From assembly GCF_013376005.1 (NCBI RefSeq), contig NZ_JABMJK010000006.1, positions 310,001 through 374,000 of the forward strand: DNA of 64,000 bases, in the 5' to 3' direction. Position 1 is the first letter of the stretch, and each line of letters begins with the position of its first letter. This document shows, piece by piece, positions 25,767 to 34,841 of the stretch. Below the pieces are notes generated by a model. The model did not search any database and was not told the origin of the DNA. It worked only from the letters and a program-made list of their open reading frames with translations. This DNA comes from Duganella sp. SG902 (GTDB lineage: Bacteria; Pseudomonadota; Gammaproteobacteria; Burkholderiales; Burkholderiaceae_D). A program made the position numbers and the translations under genes.

Positions 25767-26363
25767 TCACTTTCTCGCCTTTCGCGCTTCGTTGAAGGAG
25801 CTAATCATTTGCGCTTCCGTTTTCCTTGCTTCCTCCAGCGTCGGCACATCCAACTCCGATCGCAACATATCAGGAACGTTGGGATCGACAGTTGCCAGCT
25901 GCGGTGGCAGGAATGCTCTCTTGGATTGATACTGGGTCCCGAAGCGTTGCGGACGGCCTATAGCAAGCAGGAATCTGTCAAGGCTCGCGGCGGCCAGCCA
26001 CTTCGCTTTGTTCTCCCCTTTGCTGATAGCGATGACGCAAAGATCGTGCGCCAAGAGGTAGTCATCCGGCGTACTCGCATGCTGCAGCACCATGGCCGCA
26101 TGGTAGTAGGCGGTTCCGTCGCCGAGCGGGCCTGCGGCGAGCAATTGCTTAACACGGAGCTCTCTCCGTTCATCCCGGATGCCGATCGCTTCCCAGTCCA
26201 GCACCTGACCAGACGAGGAATCCCGGTCTGCCTGATCTTCTTTATAGAGCTTCGCAAGCTCATTGGAGGTTGCCGACAGATCCACCGCAATCGCCACGTG
26301 GGCGACGCCAGCGAACACCGTTCCAGCGACCATACGCATCAGATTTTTACTCAGTTCAGACAT
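25767..26363 (-). CDS. DUF6624-like hypothetical protein
   Basis: 198 aa, with a hydrophobic N-terminal segment ([20 protein letters not shown]) that looks like a signal peptide. The body has [13 protein letters not shown] and [13 protein letters not shown], which recall the DUF6624 family (EDQ.DR and GTQ motifs), plus [23 protein letters not shown]. Its start overlaps the GNAT stop by eight bases, making it the last gene of a four-gene coupled operon. Family assignment is tentative; no activity known. Confidence 0.6.
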   Translation of the reverse strand: MSELSKNLMRMVAGTVFAGVAHVAIAVDLSATSNELAKLYKEDQADRDSSSGQVLDWEAIGIRDERRELRVKQLLAAGPLGDGTAYYHAAMVLQHASTPDDYLLAHDLCVIAISKGENKAKWLAAASLDRFLLAIGRPQRFGTQYQSKRAFLPPQLATVDPNVPDMLRSELDVPTLEEARKTEAQMISSFNEARKARK

Positions 26364-26802
26364 GCTGAATCCTTTTCGCGAGCATATAGAAAACATCGCT
26401 TCCTTCTAGCCGTTCCTGAGTCCAGCCTTGTGCGGCATAGAATTGGCTGGCCCTCGTGTTCGCGCCGGTGCTCAATCGAACGCATTCCGCGCCTTGCTCG
26501 AACAGCCAGCCGGTCGCCAAATCCAGCAGTCGCTTGCCGAGGCCTCGTCCCTCATATTCCGGCGCGATGAACAGCGCCCAGATCGACGCATCGGTTTTGT
26601 TCGCGTAGCTGAATCCCACGACCTGCCCATCGATTTCCGCCACCCAGCCGCGCCCCAGCAACTCAAGATAGTCTTCGTACATTTGCGGCGTGATGCGGCC
26701 CGGATTGGAAAGGACGTTCTCGCGAACCGCCAGCCGGACCGCCGACATCGCGGGAATATCATGCGAAGTGGCGCGGCGAAAAAGCGCCAAGGATTCTGTC
26801 AT
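26356..26802 (-). CDS. GNAT family N-acetyltransferase
   Basis: 148 aa single GNAT domain. Motif A is IAPEYEGRGLGKRLLDLA, preceded by the beta-bulge strand ASIWALF, and the C-terminal strand region is TRASQFYAAQGW. The N-terminus LFRRATSHDIPAMSAVR is the usual first strand-helix. It overlaps the glycosyltransferase stop by ATGA and the DUF6624-like start. In this context it may acetylate a small molecule or a toxin-like compound, but the substrate is unknown. Confidence 0.85.
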   Translation of the reverse strand: MTESLALFRRATSHDIPAMSAVRLAVRENVLSNPGRITPQMYEDYLELLGRGWVAEIDGQVVGFSYANKTDASIWALFIAPEYEGRGLGKRLLDLATGWLFEQGAECVRLSTGANTRASQFYAAQGWTQERLEGSDVFYMLAKRIQHV

Positions 26803-28052
26803 GCGATTCTTTCGTTGATTAGCCGGATGGCGGTGGCGACACCATCTTCGGCCGCCATCGCGCGCGCGACCTCCGCCGCCCGAATTTGCATCCCAGGCCG
26901 CAGCGCCTTGATGCGCGCCGCGAGCTGTTTGGCGGTGATGCTGCTGCGGTGCGCCGCTTTACCCGCGATGCCAAGCCGCCTCAATTCCTTGCCCCAGTGC
27001 TCCTGCTCGCTGATGTGGGCCACCACCACCGACGGCTTGCCCGCCAGCGTCGCCGACTGCGTCGTGCCAGCGCCGCCGTGGTGCACCACCGCCGCGCAGC
27101 GCGGAAAAATCAGATGATGCGGCGAAGCGCTCACGTACAGGATCTGGTCAGTCGACCGGAAGCCGCATGCCGCCGCGTCATGCGTCTGAATGATGGCTCG
27201 GCATCCGGCCAGACTGGCCGCCTCGGTGAACAAGCGAAGGCTCTCGCTCTGATTGCCGATCTCGCGCGGCGTCCAGCTGCCAAAAGTCATGTACACCGGC
27301 GGCGCGCCTGCGGCGAGGAAGCGCTCAACCGCCTCCGTCAGCCGTCCCTCCAGCTGCATATTCGGCATGTCAAGGAAACCGCACACCTGCAACGACGGCG
27401 CCCAATCCGGCTGCCTCATGCAAATTTGCGGACTCACCGCCACCAGCGTAAGCCACGACGACAACCACACCTGCGTGACGAAATCCCCGGTCGGCGCCAT
27501 GCCCAACCGCGCGCGCAGACGGTCCGGATACGGGCTGGCCGCCTTGTGCAAGGCCCACCTGCTCAACCACCACAGGAAGCCCTGCCCGAACGGCAAGCCC
27601 GTAGGATGGCTATGCGCGCTCGGTATCGCCACATGCGACAGCAATACGCTCACATACGGCTTGCCGGCCTGCTCCGCCGCCACCTGCAAGGGATACATAA
27701 AGTAATGCCCGATCAGCAGGTCCGATTCCGCAGCCAGCGCCAGTGCCGCCGCGAACATTTCCTCTTCGGAGGGCACAAAGCAGCGATCCAGCAGCATCCG
27801 CATTTGTGTCAGCGGATTGCGCATCTCCAGCGCCGCCATGCCGATCTTCTCCGCCTCCTCCGGTCCATTCACCGGCGATCCCACCACGCGGAGCCTCACA
27901 CCCGCCGCCGATGCCACGCCCGCGTAAATATCACTATCGACGCAGGTGATCACCAGCGTCACTTCATGCCCCGCCAGTTGCAAGCCCTCCGCCAAGGCCA
28001 GGAAAGGCCGGATATCGCCGTGGCTGCCCCACGTTTGCATTCCTATCTTCAT
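26799..28052 (-). CDS. MGT/UGT-type glycosyltransferase
   Basis: 417 aa GT-B enzyme of the GT1 type. The N-terminus MKIGMQTWGSHGDIRPFLALAEGL is the classic acceptor-domain start of macrolide, vancomycin and sterol glycosyltransferases. The nucleotide-sugar-binding region has HHGGAGTTQSATLAGKPSV followed by EQEHWGKELRRLG. An upstream ATG at 28076 is less likely because the start at 28052 overlaps the DUF885 stop exactly (ATGA). Likely glycosylates a lipophilic small molecule, either made by the cell or encountered as a toxin. Confidence 0.88.
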   Translation of the reverse strand: MKIGMQTWGSHGDIRPFLALAEGLQLAGHEVTLVITCVDSDIYAGVASAAGVRLRVVGSPVNGPEEAEKIGMAALEMRNPLTQMRMLLDRCFVPSEEEMFAAALALAAESDLLIGHYFMYPLQVAAEQAGKPYVSVLLSHVAIPSAHSHPTGLPFGQGFLWWLSRWALHKAASPYPDRLRARLGMAPTGDFVTQVWLSSWLTLVAVSPQICMRQPDWAPSLQVCGFLDMPNMQLEGRLTEAVERFLAAGAPPVYMTFGSWTPREIGNQSESLRLFTEAASLAGCRAIIQTHDAAACGFRSTDQILYVSASPHHLIFPRCAAVVHHGGAGTTQSATLAGKPSVVVAHISEQEHWGKELRRLGIAGKAAHRSSITAKQLAARIKALRPGMQIRAAEVARAMAAEDGVATAIRLINERIA

Positions 28053-29869
28053 GCCTGCTTGCGCTTCGCCACCCAATCGTTGATCACGCGCTCCAGCACC
28101 GACAGCGGCAAGGCGCCATGCGACAGCACCTCGTTGTGGAACTGCTTGAGGTCAAACTTATCCCCTAGCTCCCGCTTCGCCTGCTCGCGCAAGGCCAGGA
28201 TCTTCAGCATGCCGACTTTGTACGCCAAAGCCTGGCCGGGATTGACGAAGTAGCGCTCAACCTCCGCCGTCACATCGCCTTCCGCCATGCCGGTGTTATC
28301 CATCATGTAGCTGATGGCCTGCTCGCGCGTCCAGTGCTTGTAGTGGATGCCGGAATCGACCACCAGCCGCGTGGCGCGCATCATCTCGTCGCGCAGGCGG
28401 CCCAGGTTATCCAGCGGATCCTTCTCGAAGCCCAACTCGTACGCCAGCCGTTCCGCGTACAGCGCCCAGCCTTCCTGATACGCGGTGAACGGCACCACGC
28501 GGCGGAAGAACGGCACGCCCTGCAGCTCCTGCGCCAGCGTGATCTGGAAATGGTGGCCCGGTATGCCTTCGTGATAAGCCAGCGTGCGCATGGCGAACTT
28601 CGGCGTGTCGCCCGGATTGCGCATGTTCGCATAGAACACGCCCGGACGGGTGCCGTCGAACGCGCCCGGCATGTAGTAGGCGCCCGGCGCGGTCGCCTCC
28701 GATGATGGCGGCACCTGCTCCACCTTCACGCCCAGCTTGGGACGGATATCGAACGCGCCATCGAGCCCCTTGTTCACCTCATCGAGTATCGCCTGGTATT
28801 GCGCCAGCATGGCATTCTTGCCCTCGGGCGTATTCGGATACTGCTGGGCGGGCGTGCGCGCCAACTGCTGCACGCGCGCGCCGATGCTGCCATCGCCGAG
28901 GCCTTGCGACTTGAGGATGGCGTCCATTTCCGCGCTCACGCGCGCCACTTCCGCCAGCCCCAGTTCATGCACCTGTTGCGGCGTCATGTTGGTGGTGGTG
29001 TGCATGCGCACGGCCCAGGCGTAGAACGCATCGCCGTTCGGCAGGCTCCACGCGCCATTGTTTTCCTTGGCCTTGGGCTCCAGCGCGGTAAAGTAGCTGA
29101 TCAAACCGTGGTAGGCCGGGTACACCTGATCCTTCACAGCCGCGGCGGCGGCGGCCAGCAGGCGGGTACGCGTCCCGGCGTCCATTTCCGCCGCCGGAAT
29201 CTTGTCCAGTTTCGCCTTGAAGCTGACGTACAGCGGATGCTGCTCCGGCGCCATCGCGATCATGCCGTTCATCTGCTTGAGCACCTTCTCCACCGTGAAG
29301 CGCGGCGGCAGAATGCCGCGCGATTCGCGCAGGCGCAGGCCTTCGGCCAGTTGGGTAAATTTGGTCGGGAACAGTTTCAGGCGCGCGATGTAGTTCTCCG
29401 CCTCCGCCTTGCTGCCTACCTGGTGCACCTGCACCATGAAGTCCGGCAGCGCGCTTTGCACGCCCTGCATCTGGTTGACCGGGAAGTTATGCTTGTCGTA
29501 CGGCTCGCCGTCGACCTGGATCTGCAGGAAGTAAGTCAGCGTGTCGTAGGAGAGTTGGCCTTCGCGGTCCAGCTTCTCGCGGTCGTACTGCTTGATGGTG
29601 GCCAGGCTGTTCTTCATCAGGTCCACCATCTTCTGCTCGTGGGCCGGCGACGCGTCATCCAGCCTGGCGCTGTAGAAGTCCGCCCAGCCGGGCAGGATGC
29701 GCATTGACGACAGCATCTCGGGACTATCGATGGCGAATGCGGCGAACACCTTGGTGTAGAACCAGTCCAGCTTCAGCGGCTTGAAGTAAATGGTGTGGAC
29801 GATCAGGGCCGCCACCACCAGTACCACCGAGGCCAGCGCGATCGCCAGCCACTTGAATGCACGTTTCAT
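28049..29869 (-). CDS. DUF885 family predicted metallopeptidase
   Basis: 606 aa with an N-terminal hydrophobic segment (LAIALASVVLVVAALIVHTIY) that anchors or exports it. The C-terminal half has YHEGIPGHHFQITLAQEL, the HExxxGHH-like zinc-binding motif of DUF885 proteins, followed by YQEGWALYAERLAYELG. First gene of the four-gene coupled minus-strand operon. Length matches the family (~580-620 aa). Peptidase activity is inferred from family fold relations. Confidence 0.88.
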   Translation of the reverse strand: MKRAFKWLAIALASVVLVVAALIVHTIYFKPLKLDWFYTKVFAAFAIDSPEMLSSMRILPGWADFYSARLDDASPAHEQKMVDLMKNSLATIKQYDREKLDREGQLSYDTLTYFLQIQVDGEPYDKHNFPVNQMQGVQSALPDFMVQVHQVGSKAEAENYIARLKLFPTKFTQLAEGLRLRESRGILPPRFTVEKVLKQMNGMIAMAPEQHPLYVSFKAKLDKIPAAEMDAGTRTRLLAAAAAAVKDQVYPAYHGLISYFTALEPKAKENNGAWSLPNGDAFYAWAVRMHTTTNMTPQQVHELGLAEVARVSAEMDAILKSQGLGDGSIGARVQQLARTPAQQYPNTPEGKNAMLAQYQAILDEVNKGLDGAFDIRPKLGVKVEQVPPSSEATAPGAYYMPGAFDGTRPGVFYANMRNPGDTPKFAMRTLAYHEGIPGHHFQITLAQELQGVPFFRRVVPFTAYQEGWALYAERLAYELGFEKDPLDNLGRLRDEMMRATRLVVDSGIHYKHWTREQAISYMMDNTGMAEGDVTAEVERYFVNPGQALAYKVGMLKILALREQAKRELGDKFDLKQFHNEVLSHGALPLSVLERVINDWVAKRKQA

Positions 29870-29938
29870 GCAGCACCCTCCCCATCGTCATAATTATTTT
29901 TCAATTATGTAATGGGCAACGTGCCGCTTGCAAGTGAT

Positions 29939-31189
29939 TTAACGGCTCCGCGTGACGTTGATGGCCAGCAGCCGGTTGTCGTCGCCAACCAGCAGCACGG
30001 CGTGGTCGGCAAACAGCGTCTGGCGGAAGATCGGCGTTGGTCCGAGCAAGGCACGGCCCGGCAAGGTGAAACGCAATACCGTCTGCGCCTGCGCAGACAG
30101 CGGCTCCGTGCCCACCGCATAATCCGCCAGCACCAGCACGTCGCCAATCGCGTCGCCAGGATTGAACGCGCCAACCACGCTGCCTGCGATGGTGATGCCG
30201 CCACTGAAGGCATGCGCATCGATCTCCGAGGTGCGCACATTGCCGGCCCACTTGCCGGACAAGGACTCCTGCGTCAGGTCGGTGCGCCCGGCAGCCAGCA
30301 CGGGCGCGCCATTGTTATCGACCGCCACACCCATGATGCCGCCGCTGCTGGTGGTCGTCGCTTTGCCGTTCCACAGCACGCCCATCTTGCCGGCCGTGTT
30401 GAGCGCGACCGGATAGGGTTGAGACCCGCCGGTATTGATGGACCGGATAGCCGGGGCACCGGCGCCCCTGGCCCACATGGCCAGCATGCCGCCGCCCCCT
30501 TCCATCCACCCCGCGAGCACAGCGCCGTTTGCCGCCGCCACGCGCGGATGCAAGGCGGACGTGGAAATCATGAACGGTGGAGTGAGTTGCCTGCCGTTGA
30601 AATCGAATTTGCACAGCTTGAGCACATACTGCGTCTTGTCGGTGACCGGCAGCAGCGAAAAGGTGGTGGCCAGCCAAAAGCCGTTACCATCCGCCGCGCC
30701 GCCATTCTCGGCGGCGGCATATTCGGTGCTGGAAGTCGCCGCCACAGGCGGATAGAGATTGGTGGCGCCGCCAAGCAGTTTGGCTTGCGCGTCAAAGCGC
30801 AGCAAGGCCGTGCCCTTGGCGGCTTGCACCATGACGAAGCCATCGGGCGACGGCATCATCAGCCAGTCGCCCGTATAGCCGGCGGCCAGCGAGAAACCAT
30901 AATCGGTGCTGGACACCAGCTTGCCCTGCTTATCCAGCACACTCAGACGCGTGCCCGCATACACCGGCTGGCCGTTGGTGGTAACGAAGGAGTCGGAACG
31001 CGAGCGCACCACGATGTGGTCACCAACCACCAGCGCGTCGGACATGCCGGCCAGCGAGCCAACGGTGACGGTATCGGAAACGGTGATGGGGGCAGCGGCC
31101 GCAGAGCCAGTGGCGGTTCCAGAGGAGGAGTTGGAACCGCCACCGCAAGCGCTCAGCACCGCAAAGACAAAGAGAAGAAAGACACGCAT
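29939..31189 (-). CDS. Hypothetical lipoprotein (416 aa)
   Basis: 416 aa. A lipoprotein signal is visible: MRVFLLFVFAVLSAC with lipobox LSAC, followed by a Gly/Ser/Ala-rich linker. The rest is beta-rich with repeated short hydrophobic strands and many Gly-Asp turns (for example LSVLDKQGKLVSSTDYG, LLRFDAQAKLLGGATN), consistent with a beta-propeller. I do not recognise a named family. Monocistronic between DUF885 and the amidohydrolase. Confidence 0.75.
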   Translation of the reverse strand: MRVFLLFVFAVLSACGGGSNSSSGTATGSAAAAPITVSDTVTVGSLAGMSDALVVGDHIVVRSRSDSFVTTNGQPVYAGTRLSVLDKQGKLVSSTDYGFSLAAGYTGDWLMMPSPDGFVMVQAAKGTALLRFDAQAKLLGGATNLYPPVAATSSTEYAAAENGGAADGNGFWLATTFSLLPVTDKTQYVLKLCKFDFNGRQLTPPFMISTSALHPRVAAANGAVLAGWMEGGGGMLAMWARGAGAPAIRSINTGGSQPYPVALNTAGKMGVLWNGKATTTSSGGIMGVAVDNNGAPVLAAGRTDLTQESLSGKWAGNVRTSEIDAHAFSGGITIAGSVVGAFNPGDAIGDVLVLADYAVGTEPLSAQAQTVLRFTLPGRALLGPTPIFRQTLFADHAVLLVGDDNRLLAINVTRSR

Positions 31190-31271
31190 GCAGCCAGTAT
31201 AAGAAGAAAAACAACTTCCCCCTACACCGCCCGCATGGCCTGGCGAGCCAGCGTGATGACCTGTCAGCCCA

Positions 31272-32552
31272 TTACTGCTGGCGGATCACCGCGCCGCCCT
31301 TCATCACGAACGACACCTTGGTTAGTTCGGTGGCGTCTTCCGCGGCATTGCCCTTGACGGCGATGATGTCGGCGTACTTGCCGACGCTGATCGAACCCAC
31401 ACGGTCCTTCCAGCCCAACAGGTCGGCCGCGTTGATGGTGGCGGCCTGGATGGCCTGCATCGAGGTCATGCCGTACTTGGTCATGTAGTAGAACTGCTTG
31501 GCGTTGTCGCCGTGCGGATAAACGCCGGAGTCGGAGCCGAAGGCCATTTTGGCGCCGCCCTGGAAGGCCTTGCGGAAGTTATCGCGCTGCAGCTGGCCGA
31601 TGACCTTCTCCTTCTCGATCGATTCCGGCAGCATGCCGGCCTTGATGCCCTCCTGCAGGATGAAGTCATCGTTGTAGATGTCCATCACGAGGTAAGTGCC
31701 CTTCTCCCTGGCCAGCTTGATGTTGGTGTCGTCGATCAGGCTTGCGTGTTCGATCGAATCCACGCCGGCGAGGATGGCGTCGTGAATGGCGCTGGTGCCG
31801 TGCGCGTGCGCGGCCACCTTGCGGCCCAGCTTATGCGCCTCGTTGACGATGGCTTGCATCTCTTCCAGCGTGTACTGCTGCGCACCTGGCTCATCGCCTT
31901 TCGACAGCACGCCGCCGGAGGCGCAGATCTTGATCACGTCGGCGCCATACTTGGCCATCTCGCGCACCTTGGCGCGCGCTTCCCATGGGCCGTCCGCCAC
32001 GCCACGGCCGGTGAAGTTCGCGTCCGGCGGCAGCAGGTTCTCGTCGCAGTGGCCACCCTTGATGCCGATGGCGTAACCGGCGGTGCGCATGCGCGGGCCG
32101 ATGAAATCGCCGTCGTTGATGGCGTCGCGCAGCGCCACGTCGCCAAAGCCGCCGGCGCCGACGTTGCGCACGGTGGTGAAACCGGCTTCCAGCGTCTTGC
32201 GCGCCGCCCGCACGCCATACAGCGCGGCGCGCGTGTCGGACACGCCCAGCGAGTTGTAGCCGCTCATGAACGGGTCGGCGGTCAGGTGGGTGTGCATGTC
32301 GATCAGGCCAGGCAGCACGGTTTGCGCCGACAGATCGATCAGCTGCGCGCCGGCCGGCACCTTGGTTGAAGCACTCGGACCGACCGCGCTAATGCGCTCG
32401 CCGGTGATGATGATGGTCTGATCCTTGAGCACCGTGCCGGCCACAACGTCCACCAGTTTGCCGGCGCGGATGGCGGTCACCTGCTCGGCCGCGCAGGCTT
32501 GCGCCGCCGCGCCCAGGACAGCTGCGGAGATCAGGAAGTGCTTCAGTTTCAT
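31272..32552 (-). CDS. Exported amidohydrolase (imidazolonepropionase/prolidase-like)
   Basis: 426 aa with a signal peptide (FLISAAVLGAAAQACAAE). Amidohydrolase-fold metal ligands are all in place: LIDMHTHL, the carboxylated-lysine candidate in ADVIKICASGGV, AAHAHGTSA, DSIEHASL and FGSDSGVYPHG. The C-terminus returns to the beta-sandwich with VGSISVGKYADIIAVKG. Members of this exported branch hydrolyse dipeptides such as Xaa-Pro or Xaa-Arg. It ends 63 bases from the senA 3' end in the opposite sense of reading order but same strand; co-transcription with senA is possible. Confidence 0.88.
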   Translation of the reverse strand: MKLKHFLISAAVLGAAAQACAAEQVTAIRAGKLVDVVAGTVLKDQTIIITGERISAVGPSASTKVPAGAQLIDLSAQTVLPGLIDMHTHLTADPFMSGYNSLGVSDTRAALYGVRAARKTLEAGFTTVRNVGAGGFGDVALRDAINDGDFIGPRMRTAGYAIGIKGGHCDENLLPPDANFTGRGVADGPWEARAKVREMAKYGADVIKICASGGVLSKGDEPGAQQYTLEEMQAIVNEAHKLGRKVAAHAHGTSAIHDAILAGVDSIEHASLIDDTNIKLAREKGTYLVMDIYNDDFILQEGIKAGMLPESIEKEKVIGQLQRDNFRKAFQGGAKMAFGSDSGVYPHGDNAKQFYYMTKYGMTSMQAIQAATINAADLLGWKDRVGSISVGKYADIIAVKGNAAEDATELTKVSFVMKGGAVIRQQ

Positions 32553-32614
32553 GGAGGGCGCCCTTGTCGAGGTTTAAAACAAAAAGCATAGCAGAGCCCC
32601 CGCCAAATGCGAAG

Positions 32615-33808
32615 CTACCCGGGCCAGGCGCAGGTGCGGAAACCTGCAAAGATATCGTCGCGTTCCGGCAGGTAGAAATTACGGAATTTGGCCGAGCCAA
32701 AGCGCGACGGCGTGACGAACGACGCCCCGCGCAGCACCTGGTGCGTGTGGAACCACGGCTCCGAGTATTCAAGGTAGCGATCCGCCTTGAAGTCCGGATA
32801 AGGCTCGAACGGCGACGCCGTCCACTCCCACAGCTGCCCCCAGCGAAACGCCGGATGACCCGACAAAGCCGCGTATTCCCACTCGGCCTCGGTCGGCAGG
32901 CGGCGACCGGCCCAGGCGCAATAAGCCTGGGCTTCATATAGATTCACGTGCCGCACCGGCTCCGCGCCGGCCAGGGTGCACAGCTTCCCGAAGCGCACGG
33001 TGCGCCACTGCCCGCCGTCGCGCTGCCAGTAGCGCGGCGCCGAACGCTCCTGGCGCATCAGCCAGTCGGCGCCGGCCTGGCTCCAGAACTGGCGGTTGTC
33101 ATAGCCGCCATCGGCGACGAAATCCGCATACTGGGCGTTGGTCACCAGTGTGCTATCCATGCGAAACGGCGCCACGTGGAAGGCATGCGACTGGCGCTCG
33201 TTATCGAACACAAAGCCGGTGCCGGCCTTGCTGCCCAGTTGGATAATCCCGCCGGGGAAGCTGATCTCCGACGGCGCAAACGCGCCCAGCACCTCGCCGG
33301 TCTGCGGCAGCGGCGTGGGCAGGCCCAGTGTCTGCAAGGTGTAGTGGAATGCCTCGCCATGCATGTCCTCATGCGCCAGCGCCAGCCGATATGGGTACAA
33401 GGCCTCGTCGGTATTAGCCTCGCGCGAGAGCTTGTCGAGCACGCGGTCCAGCACTTCGTGACAGTAGGTCTTGACGCCGCCGGTGCTGGGCAGATCCAGC
33501 GTCCAGCGGCTGCGGTGCGGCACGCGCGCGGAGTCGAACCAGTCGTCCCCCTTGGTCAGCAGGCAGTTGCCGTTGGCGTCCGCCGGATGGCTGGACGCGG
33601 CCTCGCGCAGAATAAACCATTCGGCAAACCACGCCGTATGACCCAGCTCCCACAGCGGCGGATTGATGATGCGCAGCTGCGGCACGCGCGTCGGCGCGTC
33701 CATGCCCGCCGCGACAAAACTATCGAACAGCGACAGCGTATAATCCCGGGCATGCTGAAGGGCTTCAGCCATCTGCTGCGAGGTGGCGTTCCTGAATGAA
33801 GAAGTCAT
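32615..33808 (-). CDS. senA: Selenoneine synthase SenA (EgtB-type non-heme iron enzyme)
   Basis: 397 aa EgtB homologue. The N-terminal DinB-like domain has H57 in LWELGHTAWFAEWF and the HX3HXE iron motif AHEDMHGE (H146, H150, E152). The C-terminal formylglycine-generating-enzyme-like domain has AGRRLPTEAEWEYAA and VLRGASFVTPSRF. It diverges from senB and senC/selD. SenA is known to join hercynine to a selenosugar, leading to selenoneine. A second, more canonical EgtB lies 4.2 kb away, which supports separate roles. The ORF stays open 49 codons further upstream, but that part is antisense to senB; the ATG at 33808 matches the family start. Distinguishing SenA from EgtB rests mainly on context. 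Confidence 0.88.
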   Translation of the reverse strand: MTSSFRNATSQQMAEALQHARDYTLSLFDSFVAAGMDAPTRVPQLRIINPPLWELGHTAWFAEWFILREAASSHPADANGNCLLTKGDDWFDSARVPHRSRWTLDLPSTGGVKTYCHEVLDRVLDKLSREANTDEALYPYRLALAHEDMHGEAFHYTLQTLGLPTPLPQTGEVLGAFAPSEISFPGGIIQLGSKAGTGFVFDNERQSHAFHVAPFRMDSTLVTNAQYADFVADGGYDNRQFWSQAGADWLMRQERSAPRYWQRDGGQWRTVRFGKLCTLAGAEPVRHVNLYEAQAYCAWAGRRLPTEAEWEYAALSGHPAFRWGQLWEWTASPFEPYPDFKADRYLEYSEPWFHTHQVLRGASFVTPSRFGSAKFRNFYLPERDDIFAGFRTCAWPG

Positions 33809-33842
33809 GCGACGATTGTAACCACTTTCAAGCAAAACACCA

Positions 33843-34826
33843 GTGAGCCAAGCACATATCTGGATCGTCAGCCCCGCCTCCGCCCGCAACAACAATGGCA
33901 ACTGGCAGAGTGCCAGCCGCTGGGCGCGATTCCTGCGCACGCGCCACCGCGTCACCCTCGCGCCGCAGTGGCCTGCGGAAGCGGAGACCCAGGCCCCGGC
34001 CGCGCCGCCCGACCTGTTGATCGCCCTGCACGCGCGCCGCTCCGCTCCCTCGCTCGACGCCTGGACGCGCGCCTACCCGACGCGCCCGTCCATCCTGCTG
34101 CTGACCGGCACCGACCTGTATCGCGACATCGAAACCGACGCCAGCGCCCAGCGCTCGCTGCGGCAGGCCGATGCCCTGGTGGTGCTGCAGCGGCATGGCC
34201 TGCAGGTCCTGCCCGCGTCGTTGCGCGCCAAGGCGCGGGTCATCCATCAATCGGCAGCCTCGCTGCGGCCCTTCGTCGGCCTGCGGCGCCACGCCGACAT
34301 CTGCATGGTCGGCCACCTGCGCGAGGAAAAAGACCCGCTCACCTTCATGCGCGCGGCGGCGCTGGTGCGGGCGCCTTCGGCACGGCTGATCCACATCGGC
34401 GGCGCGCTGGAGCCAGCGCTGGCGGCGGCCGCGCAAGCCACCGCCGCCCAACATCCGCGCTATCGCTGGCTGGGCGCGATGCCGCACGCGGCTACGCGTC
34501 AGCGTCTCAAGCGCAGCCGCGCCATGGCGCTGACCTCGCACATGGAGGGCGGCGCCAACGTCATCATCGAAGCCGTGTGCGCCGGCGTGCCGGTGCTGGC
34601 CAGCGACATCGGCGGCAATCGCGGCATGCTGGGCGACGATTACGCCGGCTACTTCCCGGCTGGCGACGCCGCCGCGCTGGCGCGGCTGATCGACCGCGTC
34701 ACCGAAGACCATGACTTCCATGCCATTCTGCGCGCCCAGTGCGACGCCCGCGCGCCGCTGTTCGCGCCGGCCGCCGAGCAAGCGGCGTTGCTGGAGTTGG
34801 TGGATAATCTGCTGCATAAGACTTAA
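33843..34826 (+). CDS. senB: Selenosugar synthase SenB (TIGR04348-type glycosyltransferase)
   Basis: 327 aa GT-B-like protein of the TIGR04348 family, now known as SenB, which makes a selenosugar from selenophosphate and a UDP-sugar. Family motifs are IVSPASARNNNGNWQSASRW at the start, IALHARRSA, LLLTGTDLYRDIETD, MVGHLREEKDP, EGGANVIIEAVCAGVPV and GNRGMLGDDYAGYF. The start is GTG at 33843, only 34 bases from the divergent senA start. The selD/senC gene follows after 15 bases. Cytoplasmic, no signal peptide. Confidence 0.92.
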   Translation: MSQAHIWIVSPASARNNNGNWQSASRWARFLRTRHRVTLAPQWPAEAETQAPAAPPDLLIALHARRSAPSLDAWTRAYPTRPSILLLTGTDLYRDIETDASAQRSLRQADALVVLQRHGLQVLPASLRAKARVIHQSAASLRPFVGLRRHADICMVGHLREEKDPLTFMRAAALVRAPSARLIHIGGALEPALAAAAQATAAQHPRYRWLGAMPHAATRQRLKRSRAMALTSHMEGGANVIIEAVCAGVPVLASDIGGNRGMLGDDYAGYFPAGDAAALARLIDRVTEDHDFHAILRAQCDARAPLFAPAAEQAALLELVDNLLHKT

Positions 34827-34841
34827 CCAAGGATGCCAACC

